The notes under the pieces: generated by a model | What the model saw: only the letters and a program-made list of their open reading frames with translations | Told to the model about the DNA's origin: nothing | The model's database searches: none | Origin: Paracoccaceae bacterium | GTDB taxonomy: Bacteria > Pseudomonadota > Alphaproteobacteria > Rhodobacterales > Rhodobacteraceae | Direction of reading: 5' to 3' | Length of the DNA: 64,000 bases | NCBI GenBank assembly: GCA_021647745.1 | Contig: JAKIUB010000013.1 | Location: 1-64,000 of the forward strand | In this document: piece by piece, positions 43,672 through 53,305 of the stretch | Position numbering within the stretch: position 1 is the stretch's first letter | How the letters are laid out: every line of letters starts with the position of its first letter | Made by a program: the position numbers and the translations under genes

Positions 43672-45108
43672 ATGATAGGCAATGATATAAGTGTTATTCT
43701 GCCCGAGCTGGTGATCGCCGGCGCTGCGATGATGGTGCTGATGTGGGGGGTGTTTGTCAAGCGCGAGGTCGGCCCGCAGGCGCTGTGGCTGATCGCGCTA
43801 TTGTTTATCGGTGCCGGTGGCTGGATCGCCCTGACCGGCCGCGGCAGCGACACTGCATTTGGTGGTATGTTTGTAAATGACGCGTTCAGCCGCTTTGCCA
43901 AGGTTACCATGCTATGGTCGGGCGCTGCGGTTTTGCTGATGTCAAAAGAGTACCTGATGCGGGCCAAGCTGCTTAAGTTCGAGTTTCCGGTGCTGGTGGC
44001 GCTGGCGATGGTCGGCATGATGATGATGGTCTCGGCCGGTGATATGATGGCGCTTTATATGGGGCTGGAGCTGCAAGCGCTGTCGCTATATATCATTGCT
44101 GCCTTTAACCGTGATTCACTGCGATCCTCTGAAGCGGGGCTGAAGTATTTCGTGCTTGGCGCGCTGTCTTCAGGCTTGCTGCTATATGGTATGTCGCTGG
44201 TTTATGGCTATACCGGTGCCACCGGTTTTGCCGAAATCAACCAGGTAATTGAGGCCGAGGGTCTGCCGATTGGTGCGGTATTTGGCTTGGTGTTTATCGT
44301 GTCGGGCATGGCGTTCAAGGTTTCGGCCGCGCCTTTCCACATGTGGACTCCCGATGTTTACGAAGGCTCGCCTACACCGGTGACAGCGCTTTTTGCCACC
44401 GCGCCCAAGATGGCGGCAGCGGCGATGATCACCCGTATTTTGTTTGACGCCTTTGGCGGTGCCATTTCTGACTGGCAGCAAATACTGGTGCTGCTGGCGC
44501 TGCTTTCCATGTATATCGGCGCGATTGCGGCGATCGGCCAAACCAATATAAAGCGGCTGATGGCCTATTCTTCCATCGGTCATATGGGTTTTGCCCTTAT
44601 GGGGCTGGCGGCGGGCACCGAGCTTGGTGTGCAAAATATGCTGATCTATATGGTGGTTTATGTGGCCACCAATATCGGGGTGTTTGCCTTTATCCTGAAC
44701 ATGGAAAAAGACGGCCGTGCGGTCACCGATATTTCGGCGCTGAGCCTTTATAGCAAGGTGGCCCCGGGCCGGGCGCTGGCGCTTTTGGTGCTGATGTTCA
44801 GCCTTGCGGGTATTCCGCCACTGGTCGGGTTCTTTGCCAAGCTTTATGTGCTGCAAGCGGCGTTTGACGCGGGGCTGGCATGGCTGGCAATAGCGGCGGT
44901 GATCGCCTCGGTTATTTCGGCCTATTATTATCTTCGCATCGTTTACCTGATGTATTTTGGCGAGCCGGTGGATGCGCTAAACGGCAAAATGCCGGTGCTG
45001 CATCTTGGGTTGCTAACAGTGTCCAGCGCGATTTTGGTATTCGGCATTGTCAACCTGTTCGGGCTTGAGGGCTATGCCGCTAATGCGGCGGCAGCGCTGC
45101 TGGGCTAG
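43672..45108 (+). CDS. nuoN: NADH-quinone oxidoreductase subunit N
   Basis: 478 residues, third antiporter-like subunit. YMGLELQALSLYI, FKVSAAPFHMWTPDVYEGSP and YSSIGHMGFALMG mark the family. Its stop overlaps the GTG start of birA (TAGTG), so birA and coaX are read with the nuo operon. Confidence 0.96.
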   Translation: MIGNDISVILPELVIAGAAMMVLMWGVFVKREVGPQALWLIALLFIGAGGWIALTGRGSDTAFGGMFVNDAFSRFAKVTMLWSGAAVLLMSKEYLMRAKLLKFEFPVLVALAMVGMMMMVSAGDMMALYMGLELQALSLYIIAAFNRDSLRSSEAGLKYFVLGALSSGLLLYGMSLVYGYTGATGFAEINQVIEAEGLPIGAVFGLVFIVSGMAFKVSAAPFHMWTPDVYEGSPTPVTALFATAPKMAAAAMITRILFDAFGGAISDWQQILVLLALLSMYIGAIAAIGQTNIKRLMAYSSIGHMGFALMGLAAGTELGVQNMLIYMVVYVATNIGVFAFILNMEKDGRAVTDISALSLYSKVAPGRALALLVLMFSLAGIPPLVGFFAKLYVLQAAFDAGLAWLAIAAVIASVISAYYYLRIVYLMYFGEPVDALNGKMPVLHLGLLTVSSAILVFGIVNLFGLEGYAANAAAALLG

Positions 45109-45827
45109 TGGGCTGGCCACCGGAACTGGGGCGGGTAATCCTTGAAACGGTGGACAGCACCAATACCGAAGCCCTGCGCCGCATAGGGCAGGGCGACTGC
45201 TGGATATTAACCCACGCCCAGCCCGGCGGAGTGGGCCGGCGCGGCAAACGCTGGCAAATGCCAAAGGGTAATTTTGCCGCCAGCTTGTTGATGCATAGCA
45301 CCGCCCCCCTGCCGGAACTGGCGCAACGCTCTTTTGTGGCAGCCCTCGCGCTTTATGATGTGCTGGCTGGTCTTGGCGTGGCTGATATTTCACTAAAGTG
45401 GCCCAATGATGTGCTGGTGCAGGGGCGCAAGCTGGCGGGCATATTGCTGGCCTCCAGCCCGGGGGCGGTTGTGGTTGGCATCGGGGTTAACCTTGTGGCG
45501 GCGCCGGACCTTGCTGATTTACCAGAGCATGCGCTAGCCCCGATCAGCCTCAAAGAAGTGCTGCACAACCCGCCAGGCGCAGAGGGTTTTCTCGAGCTGC
45601 TGGCGATTGCATTTCAAAAATACGAGCACCAGATGCGGGCCTATGGTTTTTCCTCCATCCGGCAGGCGTGGCTCTCCCATGCGGCGCGCCTTGGCGAGGT
45701 TATTCATGCCCGCTTGCCAGAGCGCACGCTTTCCGGCACATTTGAAACCATTGATGAAGCTGGCGCTCTGGTGCTGGCCACAGATAGCGGGCGGGTATCT
45801 CTTCCCGCTGCTGAAGTGTTTTTTTAA
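45108..45827 (+). CDS. birA: Biotin-[acetyl-CoA carboxylase] ligase
   Basis: 239 residues containing the biotin protein ligase catalytic domain only (no N-terminal HTH, so no repressor function). Adenylate loop GVGRRGKRW and LKWPNDVLV are present, with a short C-terminal SH3-like domain. GTG start within the nuoN stop. Placement after nuoN is common in Rhodobacterales. Confidence 0.93.
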   Translation: MGWPPELGRVILETVDSTNTEALRRIGQGDCWILTHAQPGGVGRRGKRWQMPKGNFAASLLMHSTAPLPELAQRSFVAALALYDVLAGLGVADISLKWPNDVLVQGRKLAGILLASSPGAVVVGIGVNLVAAPDLADLPEHALAPISLKEVLHNPPGAEGFLELLAIAFQKYEHQMRAYGFSSIRQAWLSHAARLGEVIHARLPERTLSGTFETIDEAGALVLATDSGRVSLPAAEVFF

Positions 45828-45841
45828 AAGGAGCCGGCCTA

Positions 45842-46621
45842 ATGCTGCTTGCGATAGATGTAGGAAATACCAATGCGGTTTTCGCCGTGCATGACGGCAC
45901 CTCGTTTCTGGGTGAGTTCCGTTGCTCCAGTGACCATAGCCGCACGGCCGACGAGTATTTTGTATGGCTCAGACATTTGATGACCCATGCCGGGATTGAA
46001 GGTAAAATAAACGAGGTAATTGTTTCTTCTACAGTTCCTCGCGTGGTTTTTAATCTGCGGGTATTGGCAGATCGTTACTTTAACTGCCGCGCTATGGTTG
46101 TTGGCAAGCCCGATGTCGATATCGGCACCCCGCCAAGGGTTGACCCGCATGTGGGTATTGGCCCTGACCGGCTGGTGAATTGTGTGGCGGGCTATGATCG
46201 CTACGGCGGCAACCTGATTATCGTTGATTTCGGCACAGCCACCACCTTTGATGTGGCGGATCATGACGGTGCTTATGTGGGGGGCGTTATTTCTCCCGGA
46301 GTTAATGTCTCGATGGAGGCTTTTCACCACGCTGCCGCAGCCCTGCCGCATGTGGATGTAAGCCAGCCTTCCAGTGTGGTGGGCACCAATACCGTGGCCT
46401 GTATGCAGTCTGGCATATTTTGGGGTTACATTGGGCTGGTGGAAGGCATATGTAAGCGTATCGCAGAGGAGCGGGGGCAAAAGATGAAGATCATCGGCAC
46501 CGGCGGTCTCTCGACCCTATTTGCGCAAGGCACCGCTGTATTTGACCATCTGGACGCGGATTTGACCGTGCATGGTCTGGTGTTGATTGCGAGCCTGAAC
46601 AGAAAGAAAAATAATGGCTAA
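45842..46621 (+). CDS. coaX: Type III pantothenate kinase
   Basis: First step of coenzyme A synthesis. 259 residues with the ASKHA phosphate loop DVGNTN at the start, GPDRLVNCVAGYDRY and the second phosphate motif DFGTATTFD. AAGGAG precedes the ATG; the end overlaps rnj by 8 nt. Confidence 0.95.
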   Translation: MLLAIDVGNTNAVFAVHDGTSFLGEFRCSSDHSRTADEYFVWLRHLMTHAGIEGKINEVIVSSTVPRVVFNLRVLADRYFNCRAMVVGKPDVDIGTPPRVDPHVGIGPDRLVNCVAGYDRYGGNLIIVDFGTATTFDVADHDGAYVGGVISPGVNVSMEAFHHAAAALPHVDVSQPSSVVGTNTVACMQSGIFWGYIGLVEGICKRIAEERGQKMKIIGTGGLSTLFAQGTAVFDHLDADLTVHGLVLIASLNRKKNNG

Positions 46622-48275
46622 GAAAAACAGATTAATCTACCTGCCGCTCGGCGGTGCCGGTGAAATCGGCATGAACATGTATCTTTACGGCTACGGTCCC
46701 AAAGGCGATGAGCGCTTTATACTGGTTGATGTCGGCGTCACCTTTCCCGATATGGAGGGCACCCCCGGGGTGGACCTGATCATGGCCGATCCGGCCTATA
46801 TCGTGGCCCGTGCCGACCGGTTGGAGGGTATATTCATCACCCACGCCCACGAAGACCACATCGGCGCCATCGGCTTGCTTTATCCGCAACTGCAAGCGCC
46901 GATCTATTGCCGTGCCTTTACCAGCGCCATCGCGCGCAACAAAATGGAGCGTCAGGGTCAGGATGCAAACGCGGTTAACGAGGTCGGCATGTGGCCCGAA
47001 ACCGTTGAGGCTGGCCCTTTTACCGTTGGCTTTGCGCCGATTTCACACTCGATCCCGGAAGCTTCCGCACTGGTGATAGATACCCCTGCGGGCCGGATAT
47101 TCCACTCCGGAGATTTCAAAATCGACCCCGACCCGCAAGTGGGCGAGGCCTTTGACCCCGAGCTGATGAAAGAGATCGCCAAAGACGGGATCAAGGCGCT
47201 TGTCTGTGACAGCACCAATGTGTTCAACCCCAATCCGGGGCGCTCGGAAGCCAGCCTGCCAAGCGCGATCACCGAAATGATGACCCATGCTTCCGGCATG
47301 GTGGTAGCGACGACCTTTGCCAGTAACGTGGCCCGCCTCAAAACCCTCGCGCAAGCGGCGGTGGATGCGGGGCGCGAGGTGGTGATGGTGGGCCGCGCCA
47401 TGAACGTGATGACCCAAACTGCAGTCAGCACCGGCGTTTTGACCGATTTTCCGCCAGTGATCAGTATTGAAGACGCCAAGGGAAAGCCGCGCGATAAGCT
47501 GATGGTGCTGGCGACAGGCTCACAAGGCGAGCGCCGCGCGGCGAGTGCACAGCTGGCTGTGGGCAAGTATCAGGGCATGGAGCTGAAGGCGGGCGACACC
47601 TTCCTGTTTTCTTCCAAAACCATTCCGGGCAATGAAATCGGCGTTGGCCGCATTCATAACCTTTTGGCGGAAAAGGGCGTTGTGGTCGTGGCCGAGGATG
47701 ACCGCTACCACGTTTCCGGCCACGCCAACCGGCCTGATCTGGATCGGCTGCAAACGCTGCTGAACCCCGATCTCGTGATCCCGATGCACGGCGAGTATCG
47801 CCACCTGCGCGAGCACGCGGAAATGACCGAGGCCAACGGCCGTAAATCTATCATCGCGCCAAACGGGGTGATGGTTGATCTGACAGACAAGGCCAAGGTC
47901 GCCGAGCATATCGAGACTGGTCGCACCTATCTGGATGGCACGGTATTGATCGGCGCGATGGATGGTATCGTGCGGCAACGGTTGCAATTTGCCATGCGTG
48001 GGCATGTGGTTGTCTCGGTGATGATTGATGAAAAGAATCGCCTGAGCGACAGTGTGTGGGCCGAGGGTCACGGGCTGCCGGACCCTAAACATGGCCGGCT
48101 GGATGATTTGCTGGAAGCGGCGATGAATAAAGACCTGGAAAAAGCCAAGCGCGGCGCGCTGGGAAGTGACGATGCGGTCGAAAAAATCATCGCGCAGGCC
48201 TGTAACCGGGTTAGCAAAAAAGCGATCGGAAAAAAGCCGGTTTGCACGGTGCTGATCAGCCGGATGGAAGGTTAA
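46614..48275 (+). CDS. rnj: Ribonuclease J
   Basis: 553-residue metallo-beta-lactamase/beta-CASP nuclease with 5'-exo and endo activity in rRNA and mRNA processing. THAHEDHIGA (zinc ligands), SHSIPEASAL, and the CASP block near GHANRPDLDRLQ with PMHGEYRHL are present. Follows coaX and is closed by a strong terminator. RNase J next to coaX and birA is an alphaproteobacterial arrangement. Confidence 0.95.
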   Translation: MAKKNRLIYLPLGGAGEIGMNMYLYGYGPKGDERFILVDVGVTFPDMEGTPGVDLIMADPAYIVARADRLEGIFITHAHEDHIGAIGLLYPQLQAPIYCRAFTSAIARNKMERQGQDANAVNEVGMWPETVEAGPFTVGFAPISHSIPEASALVIDTPAGRIFHSGDFKIDPDPQVGEAFDPELMKEIAKDGIKALVCDSTNVFNPNPGRSEASLPSAITEMMTHASGMVVATTFASNVARLKTLAQAAVDAGREVVMVGRAMNVMTQTAVSTGVLTDFPPVISIEDAKGKPRDKLMVLATGSQGERRAASAQLAVGKYQGMELKAGDTFLFSSKTIPGNEIGVGRIHNLLAEKGVVVVAEDDRYHVSGHANRPDLDRLQTLLNPDLVIPMHGEYRHLREHAEMTEANGRKSIIAPNGVMVDLTDKAKVAEHIETGRTYLDGTVLIGAMDGIVRQRLQFAMRGHVVVSVMIDEKNRLSDSVWAEGHGLPDPKHGRLDDLLEAAMNKDLEKAKRGALGSDDAVEKIIAQACNRVSKKAIGKKPVCTVLISRMEG

Positions 48276-48277
48276 TA

Positions 48278-48307
48278 AAAAGGGGGGCTGACTGGCCCCC
48301 CTTTTTA
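48278..48307 (+). terminator. Rho-independent terminator after rnj
   Basis: GGGGGGC / GCCCCCC stem with a 6-nt loop, flanked by A-run and T-run, so it could act in both directions. Ends the nuo-birA-coaX-rnj transcript; on the other strand it sits downstream of the helicase gene. Confidence 0.9.
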
Positions 48308-48388
48308 ATTTTGGTGTTTGATGGGGTGAAAACCTACCCTGCAAATTGTGCAGCTCCCTCCCCGTAGGGCGGGGCTATTGCCCGAATA

Positions 48389-50329
48389 TCACTCGGGCTT
48401 TGGTGCCGGCGCGGTAACACGCGTGCGTTTTTTAGGTTTTTCATCAGCCAGGGGTGCAGCAGGTTTTTCCTCTTTCGCCTTTTGGGGTTCAACCGGCGCG
48501 TCGGCAGTTTTTGCCTTGGCCTTGCGCGGTTTGCGCTTTGGCTTTTCTTTTGTTCCACCGGCCTCGGCTGCGGCTTTATCAGCCTCGATCTGGGCTTTGG
48601 TGCGGCGTTTGCGTTTTGGTTTTTCTGTTGGCTTTTCTGTGGGGGCGCTCTCGGGCGCCTCCGGGGCAGGGGCTTTGGTGCGCGCACGGCGCTTTGGTTT
48701 TTCCTCTGGCTGATCTTGCGGTGCTTCCTCGCTTGCCGCTTTGGCGGTTTTGCGTGGCTTGCGCTTTGGTTTTTCAGCAGGAGTATCGGGCGTTGGTGTG
48801 GTCTCAACGGTCTCGACCGCTTTGATCACTTCTATCACCTCGGGCTCGGATTTTGGTGTGCGGCTGCGCTTTGGCGCGTCCTCTACCGGTTCGGGCTTTT
48901 CTTCCGGCATTGGTAGAAATTCGCGGGTCAAAAACGCTGGCATATGGTCGCCCATGCCCACGGGGCTGCGGCGATTGTCTTGGCGGCGATTATTACCTTG
49001 GCGGTTGTTTTCGCGGTTATTATCTCTGCGAGGTTCTTCGCTGCGCTCGCGGCGCGGGCTGCGGTTGCGGCGGTTTTTGTCCTGTGTCTCTTCTTTTGGC
49101 TCGGGCTTTACTTCCGTCGCCGGCTTTTCTGCGGCTTTGGCTGGCGCAGAGGCTTTGGCTGGCGCAGGGCGCTGGTTTTGCTCAAGCGGGTTTTCCATGC
49201 GGTTGATTTTGGTTTTTACCAGTTCTTCTATCGCATCCAGATGTTTCTGGTTGGCCGGTTGCATAAGCGTGATCGCCTTGCCCGAGCGCCCGGCACGGCC
49301 GGTGCGGCCAATACGGTGCACATAGTCCTCGGCATGGATCGGCACATCAAAATTAAACACATGCGACACATCGGGGATATCAAGTCCGCGCGCGGCCACA
49401 TCGGAGGCGACCAGAAACTTCAGCGTGCCTTCGCGAAAGTCGTTCAAAATCCGCATACGGGTTGATTGGTCGAGGTCACCGTGAATCGGGTTGGCATCCA
49501 GCCCGTATTTTTTCAGCGATTTGGCGACGATATCGACATCGACCTTGCGGTTACAAAAAATTATGGCATTGGTCAGGGCCTCGCCTTCACCCTTCATTAT
49601 TGCGCGCAACAGATCCCGCTTTTCCTTGGCGGCGCGGTCGCGGCGACTCGGGGTGTGTTCGCACACCACTTGCGTGATGGTCTCGGAGGTGGTGGCTTGG
49701 CGCGCCACCTCGACCCGCACGGGGTTGTGCAGGAATTCCTGAGTAATGCGGGTGATCTCGGGCGCCATGGTGGCGGAGAAAAACAGGGTTTGGCGGGTGA
49801 AAGGCGTGAGCTTGAAGATGCGCTCAAGGTCAGGGATGAAGCCCATGTCGAGCATGCGGTCGGCCTCGTCTACCACCATCACCTGCACGCCGGTCAGCAT
49901 CAGCTTGCCGCGCTCATGATGATCAAGCAGGCGGCCGGGGGTGGCGATCAGCACGTCCACACCACGGTCGATCAAGCGATCCTGATCCTTGAAGCTGACA
50001 CCGCCGATCAAGAGCGCCATGCTGAGCCTGTGATATTTACCGTAATTTTTGAAGTTTTCGGCTACTTGTGCCGCCAGTTCGCGGGTTGGGCAGAGGATCA
50101 GCGAGCGTGGCATTCGCGCCCGCGCCCGGCCTTTTGCCAGGATAGTAATCATCGGCAGGGTGAAAGAGGCGGTCTTGCCTGTGCCGGTTTGGGCAATGCC
50201 GAGGACATCGCGGCCCTGCAGGGCGTGGGGAATCGCTTGAGCCTGAATGGGGGTCGGGGTATCATAGCCGGCTTCGGTTACGGCTTTGAGAACCTTTTCG
50301 TCAAGGTTCAAGTCACTGAATTTGGTCAT
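48389..50329 (-). CDS. DEAD-box RNA helicase, RhlE-like, with a repeated basic tail
   Basis: 646 residues. The core (about 1-370) has AQTGTGKTASF, PTRELA, VDEADRMLDMGF, SAT, RGLDIP and HRIGRTGRAGR. The rest is a charged tail: an Arg/Asn-rich segment (RRDNNRENNRQGNNRRQDNRR split as RRDNNREN and GNNRRQDNRR) and at least five copies of EKPK(R/K) plus basic residues. The RhlE subtype is likely from the core; the tail probably binds RNA nonspecifically or tethers partners. Monocistronic. Confidence 0.92.
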   Translation of the reverse strand: MTKFSDLNLDEKVLKAVTEAGYDTPTPIQAQAIPHALQGRDVLGIAQTGTGKTASFTLPMITILAKGRARARMPRSLILCPTRELAAQVAENFKNYGKYHRLSMALLIGGVSFKDQDRLIDRGVDVLIATPGRLLDHHERGKLMLTGVQVMVVDEADRMLDMGFIPDLERIFKLTPFTRQTLFFSATMAPEITRITQEFLHNPVRVEVARQATTSETITQVVCEHTPSRRDRAAKEKRDLLRAIMKGEGEALTNAIIFCNRKVDVDIVAKSLKKYGLDANPIHGDLDQSTRMRILNDFREGTLKFLVASDVAARGLDIPDVSHVFNFDVPIHAEDYVHRIGRTGRAGRSGKAITLMQPANQKHLDAIEELVKTKINRMENPLEQNQRPAPAKASAPAKAAEKPATEVKPEPKEETQDKNRRNRSPRRERSEEPRRDNNRENNRQGNNRRQDNRRSPVGMGDHMPAFLTREFLPMPEEKPEPVEDAPKRSRTPKSEPEVIEVIKAVETVETTPTPDTPAEKPKRKPRKTAKAASEEAPQDQPEEKPKRRARTKAPAPEAPESAPTEKPTEKPKRKRRTKAQIEADKAAAEAGGTKEKPKRKPRKAKAKTADAPVEPQKAKEEKPAAPLADEKPKKRTRVTAPAPKPE

Positions 50330-50428
50330 GTTTATCCGTTTATTGCGGCAGTTTTGAGCGCCGCTAAATAAACGCGGCCGAGAGTACCGAATTGTGCCCT
50401 CATCACAAGGGCTTTGTTAAACAATACT

Positions 50429-50442
50429 GTGACATAGGTCAA
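50429..50442. promoter_or_regulatory. FNR-like dyad upstream of fpr
   Basis: GTGAC-ATAG-GTCAA, one mismatch from the FNR-type TTGAC-N4-GTCAA, about 95 nt before the fpr start. A small palindrome TTGTT-A-AACAA lies at 50414-50424. Confidence 0.4.
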
Positions 50443-50537
50443 TCAATGATCCATAATCGTGCTTCCATGGGCAAAAATTGCGGTTTTCTCCGCGATCAAT
50501 TGGCGCTATATCGGCAGGAAACAACGAAAGAGACAAA

Positions 50538-51329
50538 ATGACCAGCGAATTGCCGAAGGCCTATAGAGGGCTTGTTTCCCTAAAAGTAAAAAATGTGCGG
50601 CACTGGACAGAGAAGACCTTTTCCTTCACTTGCGAGCGCCCGGACAGCTTCCGGTTTCGCTCCGGCGAGTTTGCGATGATCGGCCTGCCTAATGGCGATA
50701 AAGCGCTGCTGCGGGCTTATTCGATCGCCTCGCCCAACTGGGCCGAAGAGCTGGAGTTTTATTCGATCAAAGTGGCAGATGGCCCGCTGACCTCGCGCTT
50801 GCAGCACATCAAGGTCGGAGACGATATCCTGATACGGCCCAAGCCGGTCGGCACGCTGGTGCATGATGCGCTGTTGCCGGGAAAACGGCTGATCATGTTT
50901 TCGACAGGCACAGGCATCGCGCCTTTTGCTTCGGTAATCCGTGATCCGGAAACCTATGATAAATTTGACGAAGTGATCCTGACACAAACCTGCCGCGAGA
51001 TGAAAGAGCTGGATTATGGCAAGCACCTTATGGCCGAAATCGAGGGTGATGAATTGCTTCAGGAGGTGGTGGGAGACAAGCTGCGCTTCATCTGCACCAC
51101 CACCCGCGAGAAAAGCGAGCAAATGGGCCGGATGACCGAGTGGCTGCGCGATGGCCGCTTTAAGCAGGCAACGGGCGCGGCGCTCTCTCCGGAGACCGAC
51201 CGTGTGATGATTTGTGGCTCGATGGAAATGCTGGCCGAGCACAAAGAGCTGTGTGAAGCGGCGGGTATGGTCGAAGGGTCCAATAGCCAACCGGGGCAGT
51301 TTGTAATCGAAAAGGCCTTTGTGGACTAG
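50538..51329 (+). CDS. fpr: Ferredoxin-NADP reductase
   Basis: 263 residues, FAD-dependent; exchanges electrons between NADPH and ferredoxin/flavodoxin. RAYSIASPNW binds FAD, FSTGTGIAPFASVIRD is the NADP phosphate loop, and the C-terminus EKAFVD stacks near the flavin as in bacterial FPR. I chose ATG 50538; the longer frame from 50478 has no support. Possibly FNR-controlled. Confidence 0.93.
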   Translation: MTSELPKAYRGLVSLKVKNVRHWTEKTFSFTCERPDSFRFRSGEFAMIGLPNGDKALLRAYSIASPNWAEELEFYSIKVADGPLTSRLQHIKVGDDILIRPKPVGTLVHDALLPGKRLIMFSTGTGIAPFASVIRDPETYDKFDEVILTQTCREMKELDYGKHLMAEIEGDELLQEVVGDKLRFICTTTREKSEQMGRMTEWLRDGRFKQATGAALSPETDRVMICGSMEMLAEHKELCEAAGMVEGSNSQPGQFVIEKAFVD

Positions 51330-51338
51330 GTTGGCCGA

Positions 51339-51368
51339 TGCTGTGGTCGAAAAAGACCGACCACAGCA
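51339..51368. terminator. Perfect 11-bp inverted repeat between convergent fpr and cytochrome c gene
   Basis: TGCTGTGGTCG (51339-51349) pairs with CGACCACAGCA (51358-51368), loop 8 nt. No clear T-run on either strand; likely a bidirectional transcript-end hairpin. Confidence 0.6.
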
Positions 51369-51379
51369 TATTTCCGGTT

Positions 51380-51841
51380 TTAACCGTCTGCCAGAGCCTG
51401 GGCAGCAGTGCGCTCGGCCTGCGCGGCGCGCTCGCGGTCGGTCCAGGTGGATTTGATATAGGCCCAGACATCGCTGATCTGATCATCGGTTAGCACCTCA
51501 CCAAAGGCGGGCATGCCGCTTTTAAAATCGGTTATGCCAAGGTCTGCCATCGCCTGCTGGCCACCAACTTTGGTGTAGTTTATCAGCATCCCGTCATCGT
51601 GGTGCCATGTGTGGCCCTCTACACTATGGGGCGGGGCGGGCATGGTGCCGTCTGCATTTTGTATGCGCCAGTTTTCCTGCCCTTCGAGATTGATCCCGTG
51701 GCAGGCAGCACAGCTTTTGTCATAGATAATCTGCCCCCGAACCTGCGCCTCCAGCACCGGGTCCGGTTTCATAAAGCTTAGACTATATAGAGAGGCGATG
51801 CCGATTGCGATAATGGCAGCGAATGCAAGGAAAACCTTCAT
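51380..51841 (-). CDS. Membrane-anchored or secreted cytochrome c
   Basis: 153 residues: hydrophobic N-terminus (about 3-24) that may be an uncleaved anchor, then a class I cytochrome c with CAACHG (44-48) and SGMPAFGE, whose Met is the likely axial ligand. Start at 51841 overlaps the multicopper oxidase stop by ATGA, so the cytochrome is probably the electron partner of that enzyme. The longer frame from 51910 lies inside the oxidase gene. Confidence 0.88.
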   Translation of the reverse strand: MKVFLAFAAIIAIGIASLYSLSFMKPDPVLEAQVRGQIIYDKSCAACHGINLEGQENWRIQNADGTMPAPPHSVEGHTWHHDDGMLINYTKVGGQQAMADLGITDFKSGMPAFGEVLTDDQISDVWAYIKSTWTDRERAAQAERTAAQALADG

Positions 51842-53214
51842 GCTGTTACCCTTACCCATGTGATCATACCGGCTGATTGATGGGATAGCATATGGCAATG
51901 AAAAACCCAATCCCCCGGATTACTGGCGGTAAAGGCTATTTCGCGCCGCTCCTGACGCTCGATCAGTATGGTATCGAGCAGCGGGCCAAAAGAGCCATCC
52001 GGCAAGATTTCCTGAAAATGGGCGCCGTGCATGTGCATGGCATGGGCAAAAGCGGTATCGTTGATGATCGGAATGCGCAGGGTCTCGCCAAGCGCCACTT
52101 CGGCAAGGGCTGTATCCGGCAGGCCGGCAACGCCGTTGAGGGTCCAGATCTGGCCGTTTTCGACCAGCTTTGCGGCGGTCATCATCTTGCCTTTGTAAAT
52201 GCCCTGGCGCAGCCCGCCCATAGCACCGCCTTCCATGTTCAGCTCGGCGACCTTGGCTCCCTCGATATCACCCAGTTGCTTCATCGGGTTGGCCGGCAGC
52301 CGCGGAATGTCACCGCGACTGGACAAGCTGGCCTGACCGGTTATCTTCAGGCTGGCCAGTGCGATGCTTTGCTCACGCCCGACAAAGCCTATTACCGCGT
52401 CTGTGTCCGGTTCGCCCGTGATATCCACGATCACATCGGCGCGTTGTGCTGGTCCAAGCGTCAACATCTCAAGAGGGGTTGGCTCGCTCAAAGGCATGCC
52501 GTCCAGCGCGACGACCTTGCCCTCCATGCCGGTCAAGGCCAGCCGCATCACCCGATCTGTGGCAACACAAATAAACCGCAGCCGCAGCCGCTGGTTTTTT
52601 TTGACCTCGGTGAGCGTAGGCGAGAGCGAGGCTTTCAGGAAATTACCCAGCCGGCCGGCATGGGACCAGTCATGGATCTGGCTGAAATCAGGGTCGATCT
52701 GGGCGTCATCCCCCAGCCGCCAGTCATCGACGATTACGGTGATGTCGTGGTCAACCTCTGGCGGGTTTGGCTCTTCCACGATCAACGCGCCATAAAGCCC
52801 GCGTGATATCTGCTCGGTGGTGTTGAAATGTGAGTGATACCAATATGTGCCGGCATCAGGCACCTCGAAATCATAAAGGAAATCTTCGCCGGGCTGCACC
52901 GCATCTTGTGTGATGCCGGGCACACCGTCCATGGCGTTTTCAATGCGGATACCGTGCCAGTGGATGGTTGTTGGTTCGTCCAGCGAGTTCACCAGACGCC
53001 GCCGTATTCGCGCCCCTTGCGCCACCCGTATTTCAGGCCCCGGCACGCCGCCATTATAGCCCCATACCTCGGTATCGGGATATTTGTCGGACACAAGCGA
53101 AACGGCGCTGCGCCGGGCCTCCAACACCTCGACATCGGTATTCGCAAGCGAAAATTTCGGGAGAGCGACCATGGCGGAGGCGCTTGCCAAAAGGGATCGT
53201 CGGGTGAGGTTCAT
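51838..53214 (-). CDS. Multicopper oxidase with a Tat signal
   Basis: 458 residues. N-terminal TRRSLLASASAMVAL is a Tat-type signal. Copper ligands: HWHG (85-88), WYHSHF (125-130), HAMHMHG (391-397) and HCHMLSHQSAGM (439-450), so type 1, 2 and 3 sites are complete. Resembles CopA/CueO-like laccases; no obvious methionine-rich insert, so cuprous oxidase activity is not assured. Operon with a cytochrome c. Confidence 0.9.
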   Translation of the reverse strand: MNLTRRSLLASASAMVALPKFSLANTDVEVLEARRSAVSLVSDKYPDTEVWGYNGGVPGPEIRVAQGARIRRRLVNSLDEPTTIHWHGIRIENAMDGVPGITQDAVQPGEDFLYDFEVPDAGTYWYHSHFNTTEQISRGLYGALIVEEPNPPEVDHDITVIVDDWRLGDDAQIDPDFSQIHDWSHAGRLGNFLKASLSPTLTEVKKNQRLRLRFICVATDRVMRLALTGMEGKVVALDGMPLSEPTPLEMLTLGPAQRADVIVDITGEPDTDAVIGFVGREQSIALASLKITGQASLSSRGDIPRLPANPMKQLGDIEGAKVAELNMEGGAMGGLRQGIYKGKMMTAAKLVENGQIWTLNGVAGLPDTALAEVALGETLRIPIINDTAFAHAMHMHGAHFQEILPDGSFGPLLDTILIERQERREIAFTASNPGDWVFHCHMLSHQSAGMITWVRVTA

Positions 53215-53305
53215 ACTGTGGGTCTCCGCAGGGAAATAGAATTTGGATGACGCTATTCAGATGGGGGCGGTATTTCAATGATTTCAATCAAGACAGCCAT
53301 CACGT

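Noticed and set aside
51892..52806. 304-codon plus-strand frame opposite the multicopper oxidase
   Set aside because: The oxidase has every copper motif; this frame has no recognisable domain.
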